7,734 nucleotides of DNA from Acidobacteriaceae bacterium (GCA_003136335.1 PLEA01000694.1:1-7734), one strand, 5' to 3'. Positions 1 through 5,291 are shown, counted from the first letter of the stretch. Notes: generated by a model from the sequence alone, not told the origin. Program-made: numbers and translations.

Positions 1-99
1 TCCGGGAGCATTATACGCGGGAGAAGCTTTGAGCCGGAGACAGAAATATAGACACAACCAACAGGATTCAGACTCAGGAGACAGACTGCCGGCAGCGAC

Positions 100-129
100 A
101 AAAAAACGAGAGGACGCCGCACGCGTCCT
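100..129 (-). terminator. Rho-independent terminator of the BON-domain gene
   Basis: Read on the minus strand, a 7-bp perfect stem AGGACGC/GCGTCCT with a 5-nt loop (arms at 123-129 and 111-117) is followed four bases later by seven consecutive T (the A run at 100-106). It begins about 26 bases after the stop codon of the BON-domain gene, the expected place and orientation for an intrinsic terminator. Nothing else is recognised in 1-99. Confidence 0.8.
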
Positions 130-154
130 GTCGCAAGAGTTTGGCTGCACTTTA

Positions 155-697
155 CTATTTTGATACTTGCAGATTGTTGGTCACCGAGAAAATGCCGGGA
201 ACCCCATTGGCGCGGAGCCCGGCGAGATTCTTATCGCCGTCGCTGTCCACAACGCCTTCCAGGGTCACGTGGCCATTCTTGACAATAATTCGGATGGGCT
301 TCTGCACGCCGAGTTCGTACCTCTGCAGCGCCGGATACTGGTATATCGCGCGGAACAGCTCCACTCGAATGCGGTCGTCCATGGAGGACGGAGGAAGAAC
401 CTCGATCTGATTATCGACCTTCTCGACACCTTCAATATGCTTCACAGCGTTCTCGGCGTCGGACTTCAGGCTAGGCCGAACGACTTGACCGAGCAAGGTG
501 ACGTTGGCGCCGTCCACCTTAAAGGCTATGTAGTCGAAGACGCCGAAGTAAGGCAGCATCAGCAATTCATGTCGGACCTCTTTGACAACCCGCTCCTGGG
601 ACTTGGAGGAGGGTTGAGCGCGTTGAGCGTCCTGGGCCGTGCCTAGCGCGATAAGAGCAAGCAAACTCGCGAACAAAATCAGCAGCCTATGTTTCAT
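155..697 (-). CDS. Exported protein with two BON domains
   Basis: The 180-residue product starts with a signal peptide (MKHR, then a hydrophobic stretch to about residue 19, likely cleavage near A21-Q22). Two BON-type repeats follow, about residues 36-101 and 106-178. Each has the alpha-beta pattern of the family: a charged amphipathic helix, then 'V-x-L-x-G-x-V' strands (NVTLLGQVV at 65-73, HVTLEGVVD at 143-151) and a closing 'V-x-N-x-(I/L)-x-V' strand (VDNQIEV, VTNNLQV). BON domains in OsmY-like proteins are thought to bind membrane or phospholipid surfaces in the periplasm, often under stress; no enzymatic role is expected. I chose ATG 697 over the longer frame because GAGGGAGGGA lies just upstream and the signal peptide begins there. 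It is a single gene with its own terminator; no GTGA-N6-TCAC site precedes it. Family call is firm; the exact role is unknown. Confidence 0.88.
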   Translation of the reverse strand: MKHRLLILFASLLALIALGTAQDAQRAQPSSKSQERVVKEVRHELLMLPYFGVFDYIAFKVDGANVTLLGQVVRPSLKSDAENAVKHIEGVEKVDNQIEVLPPSSMDDRIRVELFRAIYQYPALQRYELGVQKPIRIIVKNGHVTLEGVVDSDGDKNLAGLRANGVPGIFSVTNNLQVSK

Positions 698-827
698 GGT
701 GCGCTCCCTCCCTCGAACGAATTTCCAGGCGACGGAGGCAAGTCTACTCCCGAAGAGGGTCGCTTGACGATACGGGGGATGCAGTATTGGCACTCGATTT
801 CCGCGTTACGACAACCAAAAGAAGGCG

Positions 828-855
828 ACCACAGAGGGCCCAGAGATCACAGAGG
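828..855. repeat. Short 'cacagagg' direct repeat at the phosphatase 3' end
   Basis: Two near-identical 10-mers, ACCACAGAGG (828-837) and ATCACAGAGG (846-855), flank GCCCAGAG. They resemble the low-complexity 'cacagagg' intergenic repeats I recall from GC-rich soil bacteria. The stop codon of the HAD phosphatase (TGA, complement of 847-849) lies inside the second copy, so the repeat supplies the gene's end. Classification as a dispersed element is inference. Confidence 0.35.
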
Positions 856-1542
856 ATTTGCAGAAGGTTTCCAGTCCTTACTCTGCGGCTCCGTGAGCGC
901 TAGTTTCAAGTCTTGGCCACGGTCCAGCAAGCGAATGTCGGCGCAATTGTTCAATACCCAGTCGGCGCCGGCTTCGCGCAACGCAGCTTCCTGCACCGTG
1001 GTTTTGAAGGCAATGACTTTCGCCCCAGCGGCTTTGCCCGCGCGGACTCCGGCAGGCACATCTTCGAGCACAATACATTCCGCCGCGGAAAATCCGAGAA
1101 CGGCAGCGCCCTTCAGATAGGGCTCGGGATGCGGCTTACCGTGGGTGATGTCGTTGGAGGTGATCAGTTTTTTCGGCAGAGGCAGGCCGGCAGCCTGGAT
1201 GCGGACCTCGGCAAGGGGACGCGTACACGACGTAACGATGGTCCAGCGGCCCTCGGGAAGGCTGGCCAGCAAATCGAGCGCGCCGGGCAGAGGCACAACG
1301 CCTTCAAGGTCTTCGATTTCGCGGCGCTCGACTTCGCGGTTCTCAACTTCATGATTGGCGTTCGGGAGATATTCGCGCACCGTGGTGAGGCTGGGCCGTC
1401 CATGGGCCCGAGCCACGACTTCTTCCGGGTTGAACCCGTGCTCGATGGCCCAGCTCCGCCACACGCGCGCGACCGCGGGTGTGGAGTCGATGAGGACTCC
1501 GTCCATGTCGAAGAGCAGAGCAGCGCAGTAAATTTCAATCAT
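847..1542 (-). CDS. HAD superfamily sugar- or glycerol-phosphate phosphatase
   Basis: The 231-residue soluble protein has all four HAD motifs. Motif I is D12-M-D14-G-V-L-I-D-S (nucleophile D12, acid/base D14), motif II is T104/S105 in IVTSCTR, motif III is K136 in GKPHPEPYLKG, and motif IV is E160-D161 in VLEDVPAGVRAG. An alpha-helical cap lies between motifs I and II (about residues 20-85, with HGRPSLTT), as in subfamily IA. The HGRPS cap motif, VTSCTR and GKPHPEPYLKG resemble yeast glycerol-3-phosphatase (Gpp1) and bacterial hexitol-phosphatase-type (YfbT) members, so a small sugar-phosphate or glycerol-3-phosphate is the likely substrate. I chose ATG 1542 because motif I follows at once and the codon overlaps the stop of the upstream small gene (ATGA), implying translational coupling; GGCGGA lies at SD distance. 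The last residues and stop run into a short repeat. Beta-phosphoglucomutase is a less likely alternative. Confidence 0.88.
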   Translation of the reverse strand: MIEIYCAALLFDMDGVLIDSTPAVARVWRSWAIEHGFNPEEVVARAHGRPSLTTVREYLPNANHEVENREVERREIEDLEGVVPLPGALDLLASLPEGRWTIVTSCTRPLAEVRIQAAGLPLPKKLITSNDITHGKPHPEPYLKGAAVLGFSAAECIVLEDVPAGVRAGKAAGAKVIAFKTTVQEAALREAGADWVLNNCADIRLLDRGQDLKLALTEPQSKDWKPSANPL

Positions 1543-1730
1543 AGTACGCGTTCCGCCATCTCGGCGTCGCTTAGAGCTTCTGTGCTGACAGATACCATCG
1601 ACTGCGCCGGTGCCATGGAACGGTTCGCAGTGGGTTCCGTCGGGATGGTTTGTGCCGCGCCGGCATGGACCAACGTAACGATCAGACAACAAACCGCAGC
1701 TCCGGACAGAAGTATACTTTTCATGGTCAT
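1539..1730 (-). CDS. Small exported peptide overlapping the phosphatase start
   Basis: This frame encodes 63 residues (61 if ATG 1724 is used). It begins M-T-M-K-S followed by a hydrophobic stretch with two cysteines (AAVCCLIVTLVHAGAAQ), a credible signal peptide with cleavage near A-G-A-A-Q. A short polar mature part, rich in Ser, Ala and Met, ends ...EMAERVL. Its TGA shares bases with the ATG of the HAD gene, the arrangement of translationally coupled genes. I see no clear Shine-Dalgarno before either ATG, and I do not recognise the mature peptide. A palindromic GTGAT-N4-ATCAC site lies about 64 bases upstream. It could be a real small secreted protein, a leader for the phosphatase, or a truncated remnant of a larger exported protein; the signal peptide and ATGA junction are the only support. 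Confidence 0.5.
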   Translation of the reverse strand: MTMKSILLSGAAVCCLIVTLVHAGAAQTIPTEPTANRSMAPAQSMVSVSTEALSDAEMAERVL

Positions 1731-1793
1731 CTGGCAGCGATTGTAAATCAGGGGGGAACTCAATCTGGACGGCGGTTGCAAGTTCCAACATGG

Positions 1794-1807
1794 GTGATGC
1801 AGATCAC
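1794..1807. promoter_or_regulatory. Crp/Fnr-type operator palindrome (site 1)
   Basis: GTGATgcagATCAC is a perfect inverted repeat with 5-bp arms and a 4-bp spacer, matching the architecture of FNR/DNR sites (TTGAT-N4-ATCAA) and the GTGA-N6-TCAC core of Crp sites. It lies between divergent genes, 76 bases before the zinc-ribbon gene and 64 bases before the small peptide/phosphatase pair. Which side it controls is not evident; I see no convincing -10 at the class II distance in either direction. Binding by the Crp/Fnr protein encoded at 2328-3044 is inferred. Confidence 0.6.
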
Positions 1808-1882
1808 CTGATTTCGTATCCGCCGTCACCTCATTGCTGCTGGAGCTGACATCTGTTGAGCTGCGGCGCCGAGGAGTGCACC

Positions 1883-2194
1883 ATGCTGTCCAAGTGCGCG
1901 AATCCCGAGTGTTCCGAGATATTCCGATACCTGCACGAGGGAAAGATCTTCTACCTCGCTCCGACTCCCGATGTACAGATTGCGATGGGAATGCTACATC
2001 CGGCGCTGTATCAGCGATTCTGGCTGTGCGCCCGATGCGCAAGAGAAATGACAGTAACTTGGGGTGGAACGCAGGCGAAGGTGGTACGCCTGTCTGTCCC
2101 AGAGGCGCCACTCCCGCCGTCTGTACCAAAGGATGAAATCGGAAGAAGACGATCGCGAGCCCGCGCCGCATCTGCCGGACGTGAAGACGGCTGA
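1883..2194 (+). CDS. Small zinc-ribbon-like Cys-pair protein
   Basis: The 103-residue protein opens with C5-A-N-P-E-C10 and carries C49-A-R-C52, giving a C-x4-C ... C-x2-C arrangement that could bind one zinc ion. A strand-rich stretch (FRYLHEGKIFYL) and a Pro/Leu/Tyr segment lie between the pairs. After residue 72 the tail becomes Pro-rich and then strongly basic (GRRRSRARA at 87-95), probably disordered. I recall similar short proteins as conserved hypotheticals in Acidobacteriota; no function is known to me, though nucleic-acid or protein contact is plausible. I chose ATG 1883 rather than the upstream in-frame start because GAGGAG (1871-1876) sits six bases before it and the first Cys pair follows directly. 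It stands alone, divergent from the small peptide gene, with operator site 1 in the shared intergenic region. Confidence 0.75.
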   Translation: MLSKCANPECSEIFRYLHEGKIFYLAPTPDVQIAMGMLHPALYQRFWLCARCAREMTVTWGGTQAKVVRLSVPEAPLPPSVPKDEIGRRRSRARAASAGREDG

Positions 2195-2299
2195 AGGAAG
2201 TGCGTTGCCGCGTGTTCACTGTTGCGGAATACAGGAACAGGCGTCGCCGGGCCAGTGGGTCACTCGGCAGCGTTCGTAACTGCCTCACTGCATTCGGTC

Positions 2300-2320
2300 G
2301 GACAGCCGAGGCGGCTGTCC
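2300..2320. repeat. Perfect GC-rich palindrome between convergent genes
   Basis: GGACAGCCG (2300-2308) and CGGCTGTCC (2312-2320) form a perfect 9-bp stem around an AGG loop. It sits between the ends of the converging zinc-ribbon and Crp/Fnr genes. There is no T-run on either side, so it is not a classic intrinsic terminator. It resembles REP-like dispersed palindromes that I associate with acidobacterial genomes (inference). It may still serve as a bidirectional end or mRNA-stabilising hairpin for both genes. The rest of 2195-2327 shows nothing recognisable. Confidence 0.6.
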
Positions 2321-2327
2321 CTACGTG

Positions 2328-3044
2328 TCAGGACTGAACGATCTTTTCCAGCGCTGGCCGGTTGCGGATCACCAGAGTCGACCCTTTGAGATGAAGGAAC
2401 TGTTTCTTCTTGAATTCAGAAAACAGGCGGCTGACAGTTTCGCGGGTGGTCCCAATCATCTCCGCAATTTCCTCATGGGTGAGCGTGAGCTTGACCTGCG
2501 AAGAACCGTCCGTCTGCGGCGTCTCGGTCGACCATGACAGCAGAAGCTTGGCGAATTTTTCCGACGGCGAGCTGCTGAGACCGAGAGTCCGAATCTCCTC
2601 GTACGCGGTGTAGTAGTTGCGGCTCAGCTGTTCGGCGACGCGCAAGGCGACGTCTCCGTTGTCCTTGAAAAATTGCAGCAAGGAGTCGCGGGGAATGAAA
2701 TTGGCCTGGCCAGGTTCCATCATCTCGGCGGTAACTTCATACGGATGGTTGGAAACGACCGCATTGAGGCCGAGAACATCTCCGGACTCGGAGAGTTTGG
2801 TGATGATGGTTTTGCCTCCCCGGGAAGAGGTGGAAAGTTTTGCCTTCCCGGCACAGAGCACAAACACGCCACGGGGTTGCTGCCCTTCGATAAAGAGCAT
2901 CGCTCCCTTGGGATAGACGGCGGTGGATTTTATTTCGTTGAGGCGTTGCACTGCGAGGACGGAAAGATTACAGAAAAGGTGTTCTTCCCTCACCGGACAC
3001 GTGAGGCAATTGTCAAGAATATTTAGGCCATAAGGGGCGCGCAC
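2328..3044 (-). CDS. Crp/Fnr-family transcriptional regulator with N-terminal Cys cluster
   Basis: The 238-residue regulator has a cyclic-nucleotide-binding-like beta-barrel (about residues 28-120, with YPKGAMLFIEGQQPRGVFVL and GDVLGLNAV), a long dimerisation helix (about 130-155) and a C-terminal winged helix-turn-helix (about 162-238). The recognition helix reads T200-R-E-T-V-S-R206: the E-x-x-S-R pattern is that of FNR/FixK/DNR proteins, and the R-E-T-V portion recalls Crp. Cysteines at C13, C16 and C25 (C-x2-C-x8-C) plus C64 suggest a possible redox or iron-sulfur sensor, but spacing differs from E. coli FNR (C-x2-C-x5-C plus a central Cys). The Crp cAMP-binding signature (R-S/T-A in the phosphate cassette) is not evident. 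The start is GTG 3044: it is the first start codon after an in-frame TAG, and AGGA lies nine bases upstream. A GTGAT-N4-ATCAC site and a TAGAAT -10 lie directly upstream, suggesting autoregulation. Confidence 0.93.
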   Translation of the reverse strand: MRAPYGLNILDNCLTCPVREEHLFCNLSVLAVQRLNEIKSTAVYPKGAMLFIEGQQPRGVFVLCAGKAKLSTSSRGGKTIITKLSESGDVLGLNAVVSNHPYEVTAEMMEPGQANFIPRDSLLQFFKDNGDVALRVAEQLSRNYYTAYEEIRTLGLSSSPSEKFAKLLLSWSTETPQTDGSSQVKLTLTHEEIAEMIGTTRETVSRLFSEFKKKQFLHLKGSTLVIRNRPALEKIVQS

Positions 3045-3065
3045 AGAGTACCATCCTATGAACTT

Positions 3066-3071
3066 ATTCTA
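3066..3071 (-). promoter_or_regulatory. Probable -10 element of the Crp/Fnr gene
   Basis: On the minus strand this reads TAGAAT, five of six matches to TATAAT. It predicts a transcript start near 3059 and a leader of about 15 bases before GTG 3044. The -35 position 17 bases upstream falls inside operator site 2 (3089-3102), where no TTGACA-like hexamer is present. That layout is usual for class II activator-dependent promoters, though occlusion and repression would fit too. Confidence 0.5.
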
Positions 3072-3088
3072 GCACCGCGGTTGTGCTG

Positions 3089-3102
3089 GTGATCAACATC
3101 AC
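3089..3102. promoter_or_regulatory. Crp/Fnr-type operator palindrome (site 2)
   Basis: GTGATcaacATCAC has perfect 5-bp inverted arms with a 4-bp spacer. Its centre (3095.5) is about 37-41 bases upstream of the transcript start predicted for the regulator gene and covers the -35 position, so autoregulation is likely. The divergent acetyltransferase remnant starts 144 bases to the right and could share the site. Confidence 0.68.
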
Positions 3103-3246
3103 GGGTCCTGGTGACCGGGAACATACCACAATCACCCACAAGCGCCGGGAGCTGTACCATCATCGGTGAGGTGCGTTCGGAGTCGTTGATTCCGGCTCTG
3201 AAGGTATGAAAAAATGTCTGCATCCGCGTTAGCGGGAGAAAATGCA

Positions 3247-3830
3247 ATGAGCCCGGGCTCAAGCCCCTCGGAGCGATTGCCGCGCCCCACCATCCGGTCG
3301 TATCCCATGCAGTATGTGTGGGAGTGGCGCTTGAAAGATGGCACTCCGGTCACGATCCGGCCAATTCGTCCGGAAGATGAGCCGCTCATGGTGCAATTTC
3401 ACACTACCCTCTCTGAGCGCAGCGTGTATCTGCGATATTTCTGTTCCTTGAGTTTGCGCACGCGAGTGGAGCATGAGCGACTGGTGCGCATCTGCTTTGG
3501 CAGCTACGACCGCGGATTTGCGCTAGTGGCAGATCGCACGAATCCCGAGACCGGGAAACACGACGTATATTAGGAGTGGGCCGGTTCAGCGCCATCAATC
3601 GCGCGGAAGCCGAGGCGGCCGTGCTGGTTTCCGATCGATGGCACGGACTGGACCTGGGAACAGAACTGCTGGCCAGTGTGTCGCGCGTGGCCCGCGCAGA
3701 AAAGTTCCAGAGACTCTCCGGAGAAATTTTGCGGGACAATCTAGTCACGCAGGCCATCTTCAAGAAGGTAGGATTCAAGCTGCGAGCGATGGACGATCCA
3801 TCGTCGGTCTCGGCCCTGCTGGAGCTCTAG
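3247..3830 (+). pseudogene. GNAT family N-acetyltransferase, frameshifted
   Basis: Two adjacent frames together make one GNAT protein. The first (to TAG 3571-3573) holds the N-terminal part: WRLKDGTPVTIRPIRPEDEP, the 'SERSVYLRYF' helix and a strand ending ...NPETGKH. The second continues without its own good start as R-I-L-G-V-G-R-F-S from 3564, then AAVLVSD, the acetyl-CoA loop region and the C-terminal FKKVGF strand. The break lies around 3559-3566 and equals one lost or two gained bases. No slippery heptamer is present, so programmed frameshifting is unlikely. The acetyl-CoA loop reads H-G-L-D-L-G where the family has Q/R-x-x-G-x-G/A, so two key positions are also changed, which favours real decay over a sequencing error. 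The start at ATG 3247 is supported by GGGAGA seven bases upstream; ATG 3214 is possible. The intact family resembles the GNAT domain of Pat-type protein acetyltransferases. Confidence 0.75.
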
Positions 3831-3863
3831 TGTAAGGTTCCAGGGGCGCATTCGCCGGAATCG

Positions 3864-3888
3864 TCGCGTTTCTTTGCGCCCTCCGCGA
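3864..3888. repeat. Intergenic 'ctttgcgccctccgcg' element
   Basis: Between the converging acetyltransferase and OsmC genes, TCGCG (3864-3868) and CGCGA (3884-3888) bracket a tract of the 'ctttgcg...ctccgcg' type. This resembles low-complexity intergenic repeats I recall from soil-bacterial genomes. No T-run follows, so I do not call it a terminator. Nothing else is recognised in 3831-3938. Confidence 0.25.
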
Positions 3889-3938
3889 AGCCTTAGCGAC
3901 CGCCGCGGGTTATAAGCTTTTTCCCCTGACGAATTCAT

Positions 3939-4391
3939 TTAGCCAATCGCCACCGGCTTGGTGATTTCGAGTTGCGGCTCGAACTTCAAGTTGGTCCCCA
4001 GCGCCCGCGAAACCAGGCATAACTTCTCCGCACGTTTGAGCAGGTCAAGCGCCCGATCCCGTTCCTCCGCAGACGCGATCTTGAGATTCGGACGGACCAC
4101 GATCTGCGTAAAACTGTACCCAGAGTCGGCCTTACGCACCGTGCCCATGGCTTCCACCTGCAGGTCGGTAAAGTCGAATTGAGCATTGCCCGCGATGGCC
4201 CGCAAGGTCGTGGTATAGCAACTGGCGACGGCCGCGAGCAAAAGTTCTTCAGGCGTCCAGCGGCCTTCCAGGCCGCCAAATTCAGTGGGTGCTGTGAAAT
4301 GAATCGCATTGGGCGCGGAATCCGATTTGGCCAAACCGCTGCGGCCGGACGTCCACCAGGCTGCTACTCGATATGCATGATCTTCGCTCAT
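3939..4391 (-). CDS. OsmC/Ohr-family peroxiredoxin-like protein
   Basis: The 150-residue protein has the OsmC fold signature. TPEELLLAAVASCYTTTL (46-63) contains the conserved helix with peroxidatic C58, and EKLCLVSRAL (122-131) contains the resolving C125. E49 in the P-E-E-L segment and R44 are candidates for the charged residues that tune the active-site thiol. Members reduce organic hydroperoxides or process reactive sulfur species in the cytoplasm with a thiol or lipoyl reductant. The length is normal for the family. ATG 4391 is chosen because GAGGAG lies 11 bases upstream and homology starts near there; the longer frame has no recognisable content. The gene follows the Cys-rich 133-residue gene with a 77-base gap on the same strand, so a two-gene operon from a promoter near site 3 is plausible. 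Whether it belongs to the OsmC, Ohr or YhfA-like subgroup cannot be fixed by eye. Confidence 0.9.
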   Translation of the reverse strand: MSEDHAYRVAAWWTSGRSGLAKSDSAPNAIHFTAPTEFGGLEGRWTPEELLLAAVASCYTTTLRAIAGNAQFDFTDLQVEAMGTVRKADSGYSFTQIVVRPNLKIASAEERDRALDLLKRAEKLCLVSRALGTNLKFEPQLEITKPVAIG

Positions 4392-4468
4392 GGTCTTCAC
4401 ATCTCCTCGTAAGAAACCTCTGGGGATCGATCTCGTGGAAGGTAAATCGGCCTCACACCCATACGCTC

Positions 4469-4870
4469 TCACGCAGCGGCCGTCGAGGCCACCCCTCGGT
4501 TTGGCGAGAGACTACGCTCCTGCTCGATCTTCGTAATCTGTGCGCTAAGCCAGCCGGCAAGCGCCTGTTCCATGTCGGCCTGAGTTCCGGTGCGATAGAA
4601 GTCCTCGATCGATTGGCCTTGCTCCGTGAGCTCAATGAAACGGCAGGGCACGGCCTCAGCACGACGGCCTTTGGGGACATACTGCTCCAGCAGGCAACTC
4701 TCGCAAGGATGCGGCCGCGCCCGGTCGCAGAAATTGGGGCAAATGGGGGAATCCTCAAAAATGGCGGGCGCTCGCCACGGCGCGCGCGGAGAGCGTCCAT
4801 AGCCTCCGTCTTGCAGGAAGTGCAGTTCGAACCGGAGAATGTCGAGGATGTCGCGATGGTCTTGAGCCAT
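4469..4870 (-). CDS. Cys-rich conserved hypothetical protein, candidate metal binder
   Basis: The 133-residue soluble protein opens with a charged helix (DILDILRFELHFL, 7-19), then a G-G-Y-G-R segment and Pro/Arg/Trp-rich stretch. The Cys core follows: C44-x3-C48-x7-C56-x2-C59, plus C76. The motif could bind zinc or an Fe-S cluster. A second helical segment (about 84-118) and a low-complexity Ala/Ser tail follow. I recall acidobacterial conserved hypotheticals with the 'DILRFELxFLxxGGYG' opening but no assigned function; I do not name one. ATG 4870 is supported by GAGG at SD distance (GAGGTGCTTT before ATG). It precedes OsmC on the same strand and is preceded by operator site 3, so its expression may follow the Crp/Fnr signal. 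A role in redox or metal handling is inference from context only. Confidence 0.72.
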   Translation of the reverse strand: MAQDHRDILDILRFELHFLQDGGYGRSPRAPWRAPAIFEDSPICPNFCDRARPHPCESCLLEQYVPKGRRAEAVPCRFIELTEQGQSIEDFYRTGTQADMEQALAGWLSAQITKIEQERSLSPNRGVASTAAA

Positions 4871-4941
4871 AAAGCACCTCAATAGAACTCTAGGATGCCA
4901 GAGGCGGACTGGAAACACCGTGCACCGGGTCACTAGTAATA

Positions 4942-4955
4942 GTGATTGCCGTCAC
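4942..4955. promoter_or_regulatory. Crp/Fnr-type operator palindrome (site 3)
   Basis: GTGATtgccGTCAC keeps the GTGA-N6-TCAC core with one arm mismatch (GTGAT/GTGAC). Its centre is about 78 bases upstream of the Cys-rich gene start, and it is far (over 500 bases) from the cytochrome gene, so control of the leftward pair is the more natural reading. I see no strong -10 at the class II distance. Confidence 0.55.
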
Positions 4956-5219
4956 ACCGGGATGGCAACGTTTCCGAAGCCGTCGACTCAGCCTTCCTAG
5001 TCGCAGACTTGCGTCAGCTCCACGTCACCTGCAGCCGACGCGGCGAAAGGCCGGAACATTCAGGCTCTGACGGTCTCCCGTAATGCCTTGAGATGAGTCC
5101 GTCCCGTAGCGGGAACGCCAGCTCCGAACGAGCCTACTGGCGAACTTGACAGAGTTGCCATGTGGGGAAATCCTAGGTGCTGCGGGCCTTTGTCGCAGGA
5201 CGGGGTCGCGCGCTCCCTC

Positions 5220-5233
5220 GTGACAACCATCAC
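5220..5233. promoter_or_regulatory. Crp/Fnr-type operator palindrome (site 4)
   Basis: GTGACaaccATCAC has the same core and single arm mismatch as sites 3 and 5, in the opposite orientation. Its centre lies 34 bp from that of site 5, close to three helical turns, so two dimers could bind near the same face. It is upstream of the cytochrome cluster. Confidence 0.55.
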
Positions 5234-5253
5234 AATCACCGGTAAAAACGCCC

Positions 5254-5267
5254 GTGATCACTGTCAC
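5254..5267. promoter_or_regulatory. Crp/Fnr-type operator palindrome (site 5)
   Basis: GTGATcactGTCAC is the promoter-proximal member of a tandem pair before the cytochrome genes. Its centre (5260.5) is about 38 bases upstream of the start predicted from the -10-like TACATT at 5286-5291, near the class II activator position of -41.5. Confidence 0.6.
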
Positions 5268-5285
5268 AGGGCCCCGTGACCTCCT

Positions 5286-5291
5286 TACATT
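5286..5291 (+). promoter_or_regulatory. Possible -10 element of the cytochrome cluster
   Basis: TACATT matches four of six bases of TATAAT and is placed so that site 5 would occupy the -35 region. It would give a leader of about 160 bases before the cytochrome c start. The match is modest and other promoters closer to the gene cannot be excluded. Confidence 0.3.

Noticed and set aside
913..1746. Rightward 277-residue frame over the phosphatase and small peptide
   Set aside because: It is antisense to a HAD gene with all four catalytic motifs, and its translation shows no family.
3105..3135. Further GTGAC and ATCAC half-sites between the regulator and the acetyltransferase
   Set aside because: Neither has a partner arm at the 4-base spacing, so they are isolated half-sites.
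3564..3578. Programmed frameshift in the acetyltransferase (AGGAG near the TAG stop)
   Set aside because: A -1 shift would be needed but no slippery heptamer allows re-pairing (the codons are GTA-TAT). The AGGAG overlaps the stop instead of lying upstream as in prfB-type sites. The degraded acetyl-CoA loop fits decay better.
828..3888. CRISPR array or tRNA/rRNA genes
   Set aside because: The repeats seen are short, imperfect and not regularly spaced. No cloverleaf or rRNA-like segment was recognised on either strand.
5146..5174. TTGACA at 5146-5151 as a -35 for the cytochrome cluster
   Set aside because: The hexamer is perfect, but at 17 bases spacing the -10 would be AATCCT, a poor match, and it lies over 280 bases before the gene.
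5025..5267. Leftward 80-residue frame containing a C-D-G-C-H heme-like motif
   Set aside because: The motif is produced by the sequence of operator sites 4 and 5 read on the minus strand. There is no signal peptide, no family resemblance and no ribosome site.
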